A stretch of DNA of 28,905 nt from CAZMCT01 sp964564785 (GCA_964564785.1 CAZMCT010000036.1:1-28905), one strand, 5' to 3'; shown: positions 1 to 8,147, counted from the first letter of the stretch. Notes: generated by a model from the sequence alone, not told the origin. Numbers and translations are program-made.

Positions 1-152
1 ACATCAACCCGTTCGTGCTGGCGCTGACCAACCCGTCGGGGTATGCGCAGCAGTACCCGGACTGCGACATCAACCTCGGCGACGTGAGCGGCAACGGCTC
101 GCTGGGGTTCGAGGACATCAACCCGTTCGTGAACCTACTCACGAACCCGTAG
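1..152 (+). CDS. C-terminal end of a dockerin-like secreted protein (5' truncated)
   Basis: Only the last 49 codons are present; the reading frame enters from the left edge and stops with TAG at 150-152. The visible part reads as the end of a paired dockerin-like domain. A DINPFVLAL-type helix segment is followed by a second calcium-loop pattern (D-x-S-x-N-G-x-L-x-x-x-D) and a closing DINPFVNLL helix. The same architecture closes the next gene at 322-3510, so the two are probably paralogues in their C-termini. In clostridial cellulosomes this fold binds cohesins. In planctomycetes such tails occur on many secreted proteins, and their partner is not known to me. The main body of the protein lies outside the window, so its activity cannot be given. 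Confidence 0.8.
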   Translation, partial: INPFVLALTNPSGYAQQYPDCDINLGDVSGNGSLGFEDINPFVNLLTNP

Positions 153-203
153 CGAACGGAACCGCGTGGCCACCGCGAGCGGCGGCCATCGCCCGGTAAA
201 ACT

Positions 204-250
204 GACCCGGCTCAGGATCCGCGATACGCGGTCCCGGGCCGGGTCTTTTT
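204..250 (+). terminator. Rho-independent terminator after the first gene
   Basis: An 8-bp perfect outer stem (GACCCGGC at 204-211 with GCCGGGTC at 238-245) is followed directly by five T residues (246-250). The loop contains a second stem, CCGCG-ATA-CGCGG flanked by GGA/TCC, which extends the structure. It lies 52 nt after the stop codon and ends transcription before the next promoter. Confidence 0.88.
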
Positions 251-274
251 GCGACGGGCGTCAGATGCCGCGGC

Positions 275-283
275 TGGTATAAT
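275..283 (+). promoter_or_regulatory. Extended -10 promoter for the 322-3510 gene
   Basis: TGGTATAAT is a perfect TATAAT hexamer (278-283) with the TGn extension, 28 nt beyond the terminator. I see no good -35 hexamer at the normal distance, which fits an extended -10 promoter. The predicted start near 290 would leave a leader of about 32 nt carrying the strong Shine-Dalgarno sequence GGAGGTG at 311-317, 4 nt before the ATG. Confidence 0.65.
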
Positions 284-321
284 TCTTGAGTGAAACGATT
301 TAGCTGCACCGGAGGTGAACG

Positions 322-3300
322 ATGTCGCTGATGCCGACCGCCCCCACGCACCGGACCGCCCCTGCCGCGCTGCTGGCCGCGCTCGCTTTCACCGCACTCG
401 CGGCCGGCCAGACCCACGACCTGAACGTTACGCTGATCGAGCGGACGCCGAAGTACGACTACGACGCCACCCCCAACATGCCGGCGGCCGGCGACACGGT
501 GACGTTTCACGGCCACATCCGCCACTGGGGCGATGCGGCCACGACCCCCCTACCGGCGGTCGAATACGCCTGGAAGATCGACGGCGCAATCGTCGCGACC
601 GGCACGCTGGCCGATTTCGAGTCGCTGAACCCGCCGTTCGCGTTCGACTACACCGGCTACCCGAACCCCTACAGCGACACGGCGTTGCGGAACCCGAACA
701 ACTGGCCGAAGAACCCGTGGATGTACGACGAGGAGAATCCGCCGACGGGCTGGCGGGTCGTGCGTCTGAGCTGGGTGTGGGAGACCGGCCGGCACACGGT
801 CGAACTGGTGGTCGACCCGAACGGCGCGGTGGCCGAGACGAGCGAGCAGAACAACTCGGTTCGTGACTACACGGATTGCCTGAGTGCCTCGTTCTGGGTT
901 GAGGAGACGACCTGGCGCTACTTCCACCTCTACCAGCACGAGCTGCCGGGCCAGGGCCGCAACTCGTGGGAGGACTGGATCCAGGCCCAGATGGGCAAGC
1001 AGAACGAGCTGTACGAGGACGCGATCTATCCCGACGTCGCGCCGGAGGGCTGCGTGGACCGCGTGCGGATCGACCGCATCATCGTGGTGCCCGACAACCA
1101 GCTCCCGGTCAACGGCGGGCTGCCGACGAACAACCCCGACAGCTCGGACAAGACCATCGATCTGCAATGGGGCTTCGAGGCATACGATGACGCCAACAGC
1201 ACGTTCTACGACGATCACACTTCGCTGGTGGTCGGCAACCCGTTCTTCATCGAGACCAGCCTGATCCACGAGCTGGGCCACGCCCGCTACCTGATCGACT
1301 GCTACGGCTTCGACGTGCAGGGCGACGCGGTGCAGATCTACGAGAACGGCCAGCCGGTGGCCGGCAGCGACCTGATGCCGTTCCTGGCGTGGGGCGCGGT
1401 GTACTACAACCTCAGCGGCGGCGTGATGACCGGGCCGTGGGGCTTCGTCTGGTCGCCCTACGAGGCGGCGATGCTCAACCGGATCGGCGGCCAGCGGGCC
1501 CGCTGCGGCAACATGAACAGCCCCTGCAACATCGGCGAGTACCTCCAGGACCTGCCCGCCAGCAACCGTTTCCTGTTCACCGGGGCCGCCGGCTGGCCGC
1601 GCAAGAACGTGAACGTCCGCGTGTACCAGGCCACCAGCGGCGGGCCGAGTTGGTACTCGAAGCTGTACGACAACACCCCGGACCTCGAGTTCACCGACCC
1701 GGCCGGCGACGGCTGGTGCGACCTGGGGCGCAACCCGTTCACGCGGCAACCGGGCGGCTACGAGCCGCCGATCTCCCACACGTACGGCCTGGCCAACGGC
1801 GTGATGATCCTGCGGATTCAGGACGGCGCGCAGCTCTGGTACCGCTTCGTGGAGGCCAGCGCCTTCAACGTGCAGTACTACCTGGGCCACACGCAGGTGG
1901 CCGAGTACGTCATCGAGCTGCCGGGGCCCAACAACGATTCCGACGGCGACGGCCTGCCCGACGACTGGGAGCTGCTCTACTTCCCCGACCTCTCGCACGA
2001 CGGCTTGGCCGACAGCGACGGCGACGGCCTCTCGGACCTCCAGGAGTTCCAGAACCGCACGAATCCGATCGTGCCCGACAGCGACGGCGACGGCCTGCTC
2101 GACGGCGAAGAGGTCAACGAGTTCGGCACCGATCCGACCGACCCCGACACCGACCATGACGGCCTGGACGACGGCGACGAGGCCGCGCTCGGCAGCTTGC
2201 CGCTCGACCCCGACAGCGATGACGACGGCCTGCCGGACGGCGGCGACAACTGCCCGCTGGTTGCGAACCCGGGCCAGGAGGACAGCGACGGCGACGGGAT
2301 TGGCGACGCCTGCGCGCCGGGGCCGCGGATCGACTTCGCCTCCGCGCTCGACGCCGTCACGGTTGAAGTCCGCTTCTCGGTGCCGGTCGACGACACGACG
2401 GCCGAGACGGTTGGCAACTACACGATCGTGCCGGGCGTGAGTGTGCTCGCGGCCGAGCTGCGGCCCGATCTGCGCGGCGTACGGCTGGCGACCACGCCGC
2501 TCGCGGCCGGGCAGGCGTACACCCTCGTGATCAGCAACGTGCTGGACCGCGAGACGCCGCCGCACCCGATCGTGCCGAACTCAGCGTTTCCGCTCGTCTA
2601 TTCGGCGGCCGGGCGCGTCGGCGCCGGGCTGCTCGTGCTGTACACGTTTGACGAGGGGGAGGGCGGCGTGGTCCGCGACGTGTCGCCGGGCAGCAACCCG
2701 CTGAACCTCTTCATTCAGGGCACGGACGACACCGACTGGCGCAGCGGCGGCCTGGCGATCGTGGGCGGGGCGAACACGATCATCGCCTCGGCCGCGGCCG
2801 CGACGAAGGTCACGAGCGCGTGCAGTGCCGCGGGGGCCCTGACCATCGAGGCGTGGATCCGCCCCGAAAACCTGATTCAGTCCGGCCCGGCGCGGATCGT
2901 CACCTGCTCGAACAGCGACTCGGCCCGCAATTTCACGCTTGGCCAGGGGCTGTCGGACGGCAGCGGCAGCTTGCTGGATGTGCGGCTGCGGACGACAGAG
3001 ACGAGCTTCAACGGCACCCCCTCGGTCGGTACGCCGCCGGGCGCGGCCGTCGAGCGGATCGAGCAGGTCGTGTACACACGGGCCGCCGACGGGACGGTGG
3101 CGATCTACGTCGACGGCGCGCTCGCGGCCGCCGACGTGCGGGCCGGTTCACTCTCGAACTGGAACGCGACCATGCCGCTAGCGCTGGGGAACGAGCTGAC
3201 CGGCGGGCGGCTGTGGCGCGGTGAGTACCGACTCGTCGCGGTCTATAGCCGCGCGTTGGCGCCGGGCGAGGTGCAGCAGAACTTCGCGGCCGGGCCGGAC

Positions 3301-3510
3301 CCGCTGTTGCCGACGGCCGCCGGCGACCTGAACTGCGACTTTGTGGTCAGCTTCGGCGACATCAACGCGTTCGTGCTGGCGCTGTCGAACCCGACGGCAT
3401 ACGCGACGGCGTATCCCGGCTGCGCGCGGGTCCTGGCCGACATCAACGGCGACGGGTCGGTGAACTTCGCGGATCTCAACCCTTTCGTGGCGCTGCTCAG
3501 CGGGCAGTGA
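322..3510 (+). CDS. Secreted modular protein: CARDB-like, HELGH metallopeptidase-like, TSP3 repeats, LamG, dockerin-like tail
   Basis: 1062 residues. A Sec signal peptide (about 1-30, ending ALAAGQ) is followed by a CARDB/Ig-like region (about 33-175, with the 'VVDPNGAVAETSEQNNS' kind of ending). The next region carries HELGHARYLID at 316-326. H316, E317 and H320 form a zinc HExxH motif, and D326 sits at the third-ligand spacing of metzincins and snapalysins, although the usual Gly is Tyr323. Thrombospondin type-3 calcium repeats span about 537-662, an SbsA/Big-type Ig domain about 663-760, a LamG/concanavalin-like domain about 773-990, and two dockerin-like calcium loops about 1001-1059. Loop 1 has Phe where Gly is usual; loop 2 is canonical. 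A protease acting outside the cell is plausible but not shown. The start is set by GGAGGTG four bases upstream. The gene is monocistronic, with a terminator before it and a strand change after it. Confidence 0.9.
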   Translation: MSLMPTAPTHRTAPAALLAALAFTALAAGQTHDLNVTLIERTPKYDYDATPNMPAAGDTVTFHGHIRHWGDAATTPLPAVEYAWKIDGAIVATGTLADFESLNPPFAFDYTGYPNPYSDTALRNPNNWPKNPWMYDEENPPTGWRVVRLSWVWETGRHTVELVVDPNGAVAETSEQNNSVRDYTDCLSASFWVEETTWRYFHLYQHELPGQGRNSWEDWIQAQMGKQNELYEDAIYPDVAPEGCVDRVRIDRIIVVPDNQLPVNGGLPTNNPDSSDKTIDLQWGFEAYDDANSTFYDDHTSLVVGNPFFIETSLIHELGHARYLIDCYGFDVQGDAVQIYENGQPVAGSDLMPFLAWGAVYYNLSGGVMTGPWGFVWSPYEAAMLNRIGGQRARCGNMNSPCNIGEYLQDLPASNRFLFTGAAGWPRKNVNVRVYQATSGGPSWYSKLYDNTPDLEFTDPAGDGWCDLGRNPFTRQPGGYEPPISHTYGLANGVMILRIQDGAQLWYRFVEASAFNVQYYLGHTQVAEYVIELPGPNNDSDGDGLPDDWELLYFPDLSHDGLADSDGDGLSDLQEFQNRTNPIVPDSDGDGLLDGEEVNEFGTDPTDPDTDHDGLDDGDEAALGSLPLDPDSDDDGLPDGGDNCPLVANPGQEDSDGDGIGDACAPGPRIDFASALDAVTVEVRFSVPVDDTTAETVGNYTIVPGVSVLAAELRPDLRGVRLATTPLAAGQAYTLVISNVLDRETPPHPIVPNSAFPLVYSAAGRVGAGLLVLYTFDEGEGGVVRDVSPGSNPLNLFIQGTDDTDWRSGGLAIVGGANTIIASAAAATKVTSACSAAGALTIEAWIRPENLIQSGPARIVTCSNSDSARNFTLGQGLSDGSGSLLDVRLRTTETSFNGTPSVGTPPGAAVERIEQVVYTRAADGTVAIYVDGALAAADVRAGSLSNWNATMPLALGNELTGGRLWRGEYRLVAVYSRALAPGEVQQNFAAGPDPLLPTAAGDLNCDFVVSFGDINAFVLALSNPTAYATAYPGCARVLADINGDGSVNFADLNPFVALLSGQ
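1930..2325 (+). repeat. Coding tandem repeats (thrombospondin type-3 units)
   Basis: Units close to GACAGCGACGGCGACGGCCT recur near 1936, 2011, 2077 and 2280, with diverged units between them. They encode the DSDGDGLxD calcium-binding repeats of the protein at 322-3510. The spacing is irregular and the frame is kept, so this is protein repeat structure, not a CRISPR or satellite. Confidence 0.8.
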
Positions 3511-3539
3511 GACGTCCGCAGGGGCCGCCGTGCGGATCA

Positions 3540-3701
3540 GCCCCTGTCGGTCTGAGTAGCGTTCGCGGCCGTCCTTCCGAGGAGGTCGCCGCCGCGCCGG
3601 ACGAGCAATCCGGCTTTGGATGAGGTTCCGCTCGGACCTCGTGAGCTTCCTGCGTCGCCGCCCACATTCCCCGTCGCTGCGCTACTCGGAATGACAGGGC
3701 G
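3540..3701. repeat. 162-bp inverted-repeat element (MITE-like) in an intergenic gap
   Basis: The left end (3540-3561) and the reverse complement of the right end (3680-3701) match at 17 of their inner 20 positions. The core is GAGTAGCG at 3554-3561 against CGCTACTC at 3680-3687, and the outer part is CCCTGTC against GACAGGG. The right arm contains the GTCATTCCGAG-type motif, which I recall as a common interspersed repeat in several bacterial phyla. No gene is seen between the arms. A separate perfect 7-bp hairpin (CAGGGGC 3519-3525 with GCCCCTG 3540-3546) overlaps the left end. It could serve as a T-less terminator for the preceding gene. Nothing else was recognised in the 3511-3735 gap. Confidence 0.55.
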
Positions 3702-3735
3702 CGAGCGCTCCCCGCAATGACCTGCGCCGCGACGG

Positions 3736-4848
3736 CTACAGCAGCTCGTGCAGCGCCCGGACAACTTCGTCCACGTCGCGCTCCGTCAGGTGATTGTGAA
3801 ACGGCAGCGCGATGGTGCGCGCGGCCAGGGCCTCGGTGATCGGAAAATCACCGGGACCGTAGCCCAGCTCGCGATAGAACGGTTGCAGGTGGATCGGCGG
3901 GAAATACACGTTGCAGCCGATCCCGCGGGCGCGGAGCTGCTCGAGGATGCGGTCGCGGTCGGCCGGCGTGTAGTCGTCGCTCAGCCGCACGACGAACACG
4001 AACCAACTGATCGTGCATTCGGGCGGGATGCGCTGGAGGATGATCCGCCGCTCGTCCGCGAGCCGCTGGCGGTAAAGCTGCGCGACGCGCTCGCGCTTGG
4101 CGAGGATCTCGTCCAGGCGGCGGATCTGGACTGTGCCGAGCGCCGCCTGGATGTCGGTCATCCGGTAGTTGTACCCCAGCCGCGGATGGGCCAGCCACCC
4201 CCCGCCCGGATCACGCCCCTGGTTCCGCAGCGACTGCACCAGGAAGGCGATGCGGTCGTCGTTCGTCACGACCATCCCCCCCTCGCCCGTCGTCATCTGC
4301 TTGTTCGGATAGAAGCCGAACACGCCCGCCTCGCCCAGCGTCCCGCACGGCCGCCCGCGGTACGTCGCGCCCAGCGCCTCGCACGAGTCCTCCAGTACCC
4401 GCAGGTTGCGGCGCTGCGCGATCGCCCACACGCCGTCCATGTCCGGCGCAACACCGAAAACATCCACCGGCAGCAGGGCCCTGGTCCGCGCCGTGATCGC
4501 CCCTTCGATCCGGCCGACGTCAATCTGCCACGTCTGCGGATCGATGTCGACGAACACCGGCCGGGCCCCGTCGAACAGTACGCTGTTGCTCGACGCGATG
4601 AACGAGAACGGCGTCGTCACCACCTCGTCCCCCGCGCCGAGCCCCAGGGCCTTCCAGCACATGTGCAGCCCGGCCGTGCCGCTGCTGCACGCGATCGCGT
4701 GCCGGACGCCCAGCCGCCGGCAGAACTCCTGCTCGAACTCGGGGATCCGGGGGCCGAGACTGAGCCGCTCGGAGCGCAGCACGGACACGACGGCGTCGAT
4801 CTCGGCTTGGGTGATATCCTGCGAAGAAAGGGCGATCTCGCGCGGCAC
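3736..4848 (-). CDS. DegT/DnrJ/EryC1/StrS family sugar aminotransferase
   Basis: 370 residues, full length for the family. These PLP enzymes transfer an amino group, usually from glutamate, to a keto sugar nucleotide, giving amino sugars for surface polysaccharide or natural products. The pyridoxal site is visible. SSGTAGLH (55-62) matches the phosphate-binding loop, D154 in VLEDSCEALGA would contact the pyridine nitrogen, and K183 in FYPNKQMTTGEGG is the Schiff-base lysine. The start is GTG at 4848, supported by GAGGAG six bases upstream. The nearby ATG at 4853 is in another frame. The gene diverges from the ABC exporter at 4997. The family and pathway class are secure, but the exact sugar cannot be read from sequence. 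A role in supplying the glycan locus at 19.4-28.9 kb is inference. Confidence 0.92.
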   Translation of the reverse strand: MPREIALSSQDITQAEIDAVVSVLRSERLSLGPRIPEFEQEFCRRLGVRHAIACSSGTAGLHMCWKALGLGAGDEVVTTPFSFIASSNSVLFDGARPVFVDIDPQTWQIDVGRIEGAITARTRALLPVDVFGVAPDMDGVWAIAQRRNLRVLEDSCEALGATYRGRPCGTLGEAGVFGFYPNKQMTTGEGGMVVTNDDRIAFLVQSLRNQGRDPGGGWLAHPRLGYNYRMTDIQAALGTVQIRRLDEILAKRERVAQLYRQRLADERRIILQRIPPECTISWFVFVVRLSDDYTPADRDRILEQLRARGIGCNVYFPPIHLQPFYRELGYGPGDFPITEALAARTIALPFHNHLTERDVDEVVRALHELL

Positions 4849-4867
4849 GCCATACTCCTCACACTAT

Positions 4868-4889
4868 GGGCGGCACGGGCGTCCCACCC
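4868..4889. repeat. Imperfect palindrome in the divergent promoter region
   Basis: GGGCGGCACG and CGTCCCACCC form a hairpin with two mismatched pairs, in the 148-bp gap between the divergent aminotransferase and exporter genes. It could be an operator or a degenerate interspersed repeat; the sequence does not decide. No convincing -35/-10 pair was found here for either gene. Confidence 0.35.
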
Positions 4890-4996
4890 GTCTGTTGCCC
4901 GGGTGATCCCGGCCGTTCATCCGCCTCGCCGAGGGCCTGTGTCCCGACGGGCCAGCCGCCCGCACCGCTGGAAAGCGAGTATCATATCGGCCGCTC

Positions 4997-7201
4997 ATGA
5001 AACCTGCTCGCGCAGAACGCGGCCTGCCGAACTTCCGCCGGGCCATGCGCTACCTCCGGCCGCACCGCCGGCCGCTGGTTATCGGGCTGCTGGCCGCGGT
5101 CGGGGTGAGCGTGTTCTACACGTTCAGCGTGTCGAGCATCGTGCCGGTGTTGAAGATTCTGTTCGCGGAACATGAGTCGCTCGTGGACTGGGTGTACCGG
5201 AGCGAGGCCGAACGGCGGCTGGGGGCGGTGATCGCTCCGGACCTGCCCGACGACCCGCGCGGGCTCACGGTGGTCGACGTCCGCCCGAGCAGCCCTTCCT
5301 TCGGTACGCTCCGGGCGGGGGACCGGTTCGTCACGCTGGCGGGCACGCCGGACAGCGCGTACGGGCTGGCCGCCCGACTGGCGCAACTTCCGCAGGACCA
5401 CGCCGCAGTCGAACTGGTGGGGACCGACGGCGTGTCGCGGGCGGTCGAGATCCGATTGGCGCCGCACCGCTGGTGGTGGCCGGTGATGCTGCGGGCCGCG
5501 GCGTACCTGCCCTCGGGCCGGACAGCCGACGACCGTTTCGCGGCCCTGCTGGCGATCATGGGCGCGCTGGTGGTCGTGTCGCTGCTCGGCGGGGTCTTCC
5601 GGTTCATCAACGAGGGCTTGGTCGCGACGGCCGTGCAGCGGACTATGCACGATCTGCGGACCGCGCTGGCCGAGCATGCGCTGCGGCTGCCGATGGACTG
5701 GCACAGCCGGCAGCCCGCGGGCGACACGCTGAGTCGGTTCGCGACGGACATCAGCAAGGTCGAGGTGGGGCTGTCCACGCTGTTCGGCAAGGTGGCCCGC
5801 GAGCCGCTGAAGGCCCTGGGCGTGCTGTCGCTGACGGTGCTGCTGGACTGGCACATGCTGGTGGTCGCACTGCTCGGGGTGCCGTTCGGAATGCTGGCGA
5901 TCCGCACGTTCGGGCGGCTCGTGAAGCGGGCCCAGCAGCGGGCGTCGCAGTCGTGGGGCCGGCTGCTGGATCACCTCGGCGAGCGTCTCGCCGGCATCCG
6001 GATCGTGAAGGCCTACGGGATGGAGGAGGTCGAGGCCGGGCGCTTCGAGCACGAGGGGCGCGTGCTCACGCGGGCCCAGACGCACATCGAGCTGGTCGAT
6101 GCGGCCAGCAACCCGGTGCTCGAGATGCTGGCCACGCTGGCCATCGCCGCGTTCGTGCTGTACGGCGGCAGCCGGGTGTTTCGGCACGAGCTCGAACCGC
6201 AGTTGCTGTTCGGCGCGGTCATTTGTCTGGGCGGCATCTTCGACCCACTGCGCAAGATGGGGAACGTGAACAACCGGCTCCAGGCCGCGGAAGCGTCGGC
6301 AAAGCGGCTCTTCGAAATCATGGATTTGCCGACGGAGGGCGCGGCGGCGAAACCCGGGGAGAAGGCGCGGAAAAAGGCGGCCGGCGTCCCTGCGCCGCGC
6401 GCGGCTTCGCACCTTCCCACCGCCGCACGCGCCGCTCTGGCGCCCTTCCGCGAGCGGATCGAGTTCTGCGACGTGAGCTTCGCGTACCCCTCGAATCCCG
6501 ACCGCCGCGTACTCGACGGCATCCGGCTCACGGTGCGCAAGGGCCAGGTCGTGGCCCTGGTCGGGGGCAACGGTTCCGGCAAGACGACGCTCATGTCGCT
6601 GCTGCTGCGGTTCTTCGAGCCGACGGCCGGAAGGATTCTAATCGACGGACAGGACATCGCCGGCGTGTCGCTGGCGTCGCTGCGCTCGCAGATCGGGCTG
6701 GTGACGCAGGAGGCGGTCGTCTTCAGCGACACCGTGCACGGCAACATCGCCTACGGCGCGAACGGTGTGTCGGAAGAGCAGGTGCAGCGGGCGGCGGCCC
6801 TGGCCCACGTCGACGACTTCATCCGCGAGCTGCGGGCCGAGGCGGACGGCACCACGACGCACGGCTACGACGCCCGCATCAGCGGCCGGACGCTCTCCGG
6901 TGGTCAGCGGCAGCGGATCGTGCTGGCGCGGGCGATCCTGCGCGACCCGCCGATCCTGATCCTGGACGAGGCGACCAGCCAGGTCGACAGCGAAAGCGAG
7001 CAGAAAATCCAGCAGGCGCTGGAGGATGTGACCCGCAACCGCACCACCTTCATCATCGCGCACCGCTTCAGCACGATCGCGCGGGCCGACTGGATCGTGG
7101 TGCTCGACGCGGGGCGGATCGTCGGCCAAGGCCGGCATGACGACTTGCTGGCAAGCTGCCCGTTCTACGAGACGCTGGTGCGGACGCAGTTCGCGGTGTA
7201 G
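4997..7201 (+). CDS. MsbA-type ABC exporter with a PDZ-like domain in the first periplasmic loop
   Basis: 734 residues. One polypeptide carries a six-helix exporter domain and an ATPase domain, so it would act as a dimer in the inner membrane, as in lipid A or glycolipid flippases. Helix 1 is about residues 27-50. Before helix 2 (about 180-205) lies an insert of about 125 residues. Its 88-155 part, with VVDVRPSSPSFG then LRAGDRFVTLAG, has the carboxylate-loop and 'aGD.i..l.G' pattern of a PDZ domain. ATPase motifs are complete: Walker A G523-T530 (GGNGSGKT), Q-loop TQEAVV, signature LSGGQ 633-637, Walker B ending D657-E658, and switch H689. A Lys/Ala-rich linker (about 455-485) joins the halves. 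The ATG at 4997 has only a weak ribosome site. The substrate is unknown; a lipid-linked sugar fits the divergent aminotransferase neighbour. Confidence 0.9.
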   Translation: MKPARAERGLPNFRRAMRYLRPHRRPLVIGLLAAVGVSVFYTFSVSSIVPVLKILFAEHESLVDWVYRSEAERRLGAVIAPDLPDDPRGLTVVDVRPSSPSFGTLRAGDRFVTLAGTPDSAYGLAARLAQLPQDHAAVELVGTDGVSRAVEIRLAPHRWWWPVMLRAAAYLPSGRTADDRFAALLAIMGALVVVSLLGGVFRFINEGLVATAVQRTMHDLRTALAEHALRLPMDWHSRQPAGDTLSRFATDISKVEVGLSTLFGKVAREPLKALGVLSLTVLLDWHMLVVALLGVPFGMLAIRTFGRLVKRAQQRASQSWGRLLDHLGERLAGIRIVKAYGMEEVEAGRFEHEGRVLTRAQTHIELVDAASNPVLEMLATLAIAAFVLYGGSRVFRHELEPQLLFGAVICLGGIFDPLRKMGNVNNRLQAAEASAKRLFEIMDLPTEGAAAKPGEKARKKAAGVPAPRAASHLPTAARAALAPFRERIEFCDVSFAYPSNPDRRVLDGIRLTVRKGQVVALVGGNGSGKTTLMSLLLRFFEPTAGRILIDGQDIAGVSLASLRSQIGLVTQEAVVFSDTVHGNIAYGANGVSEEQVQRAAALAHVDDFIRELRAEADGTTTHGYDARISGRTLSGGQRQRIVLARAILRDPPILILDEATSQVDSESEQKIQQALEDVTRNRTTFIIAHRFSTIARADWIVVLDAGRIVGQGRHDDLLASCPFYETLVRTQFAV

Positions 7202-7249
7202 GGTGGGTCGCGTTCTGTTTCGCTGTCCGCCGCTCGATTGCCCGACCGG

Positions 7250-7996
7250 CTATCCCCGCCGGGCGGCCCAGCGCACCGCGTTCAGCAAAATCTTGCGGAC
7301 CGTCGGGTTGAGGAACGTCGGCACGGACTCGTGGCCCGGGCGGAAATAGAACACGCGGCCGATGCCCTCCCCCTGCCCCGCGCCGCCGCCGGGCCCCGAG
7401 GTGAAATCCGGATCAATGCCCGCCCCGACCGTCCAGCACAGGCCGGACGGGAAATACTCGCCGCCGGCGGGGAAGTACGATTGGAAAACGACCGTGGTCG
7501 GCGGCGGCACGTCGAACGGCGCCCCGTACATCTCTTCCTTGGCGAGCGTGAAATCGTGGACGCCGTGGGCGATCGGGTGTTGCGGGGCGCAGACGCGCAG
7601 CTCCTCGGGCTGCTCATCCTCGCGCCAGCCGCCTTTCAAATGGCCGGTGCAGCCCAGCACCTGCCGCATCGCCTTCGAGTAATGCGCCGAGTGCAGCAGG
7701 ATCAGGCCCATGCCGCGGCGCTGCACCCGCTCCACCACTCGCTCGATCGCCGCATCCGACACCTCACGGTGCCGCAGGTGGCCCCACCAGATCAGCACGT
7801 CGCTTTGCGCCAGCAGCGCGGCCGAAAGCCCCTCCTCCGGCTGGTCCTGGTGCGCCACGCGCACCGCGACCTCCGCCTCGCCGAGTTCGACGAGCCCGGC
7901 CGCGATCGCGCCCCGGATGTTGTCGGGGTAGATGTCGCGCGGGGCGTGCGTGGGGTTCTCGTCCCAGACGAGCACGTTGATCGGCAGGTCTTTCAT
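7250..7996 (-). CDS. ThuA-like (trehalose utilisation family) protein
   Basis: 248 residues, the full length of a ThuA domain. The fold resembles class I glutamine amidotransferases but lacks their catalytic triad. The N-terminus INVLVWDENPTH with YPDNIRGAIAAGL, the central DVLIWWGHLRH with LILLHSAHYSK, and the C-terminal RVFYFRPGHES with NAVRWAA are the conserved blocks of the family. ThuA proteins accompany sugar oxidoreductases and sugar uptake genes in many bacteria, and ThuA is linked to conversion of 3-keto sugars in rhizobia. No signal peptide is seen, so the protein is probably cytoplasmic. AAGGAG seven bases before the ATG supports the start. It is downstream of the GH38 mannosidase on the same strand with a 151-nt gap, so joint glycan catabolism is plausible but unproven. 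Confidence 0.85.
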   Translation of the reverse strand: MKDLPINVLVWDENPTHAPRDIYPDNIRGAIAAGLVELGEAEVAVRVAHQDQPEEGLSAALLAQSDVLIWWGHLRHREVSDAAIERVVERVQRRGMGLILLHSAHYSKAMRQVLGCTGHLKGGWREDEQPEELRVCAPQHPIAHGVHDFTLAKEEMYGAPFDVPPPTTVVFQSYFPAGGEYFPSGLCWTVGAGIDPDFTSGPGGGAGQGEGIGRVFYFRPGHESVPTFLNPTVRKILLNAVRWAARRG

Positions 7997-8031
7997 GAGC
8001 GTGCTCCTTCAGCGCCGCAGTCGAAAGGCAT

Positions 8032-8037
8032 ATTGTA
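8032..8037 (-). promoter_or_regulatory. Candidate -10 box for the ThuA-like gene
   Basis: On the minus strand TACAAT (8037 to 8032) lies 35 nt upstream of the ATG at 7996. A weak TTCCCA (8062 to 8057) at a 19-nt spacing could be the -35. It would give the ThuA-like gene its own promoter in place of, or besides, read-through from the mannosidase gene. Confidence 0.35.
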
Positions 8038-8047
8038 CAGCGCTTCA

Positions 8048-8107
8048 GGAGGGAACTGGGAACAGGGGAACCGCGAAGAGGGAACGGGGAAGAGCGAACG
8101 GGCAACC
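8048..8107. repeat. Purine-rich GGGAAC-type simple repeat
   Basis: Irregular repeats of GGGAAC, GGGGAA and GCGAAC motifs fill about 60 bp between the ThuA-like and mannosidase genes. They give strong purine/pyrimidine strand asymmetry unlike the flanking DNA. Next to them (8131-8170) are CTCACGGC / CTCACGACC / CACGGCTCC near-repeats that run into the 3' end of the mannosidase gene and encode its last few residues. Confidence 0.55.
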
Positions 8108-8147
8108 GGCGCGTGGCGCTGCGCCTGTTCGGCTCACGGCCCTTGAC

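Noticed and set aside
1930..2325. CRISPR-like regular repeats
   Set aside because: The units are in-frame TSP3 calcium repeats with unequal spacing and related 'spacers'.
550..2565. Long open frame on the minus strand (671 codons)
   Set aside because: It is fully antisense to the modular secreted protein, has repetitive Val/Arg/Ala composition typical of a GC-rich shadow frame, and shows no motifs.
7202..7249. Terminator between the convergent exporter and ThuA-like genes
   Set aside because: No stem longer than 5 bp and no T or A tract was found in the 48-bp gap.
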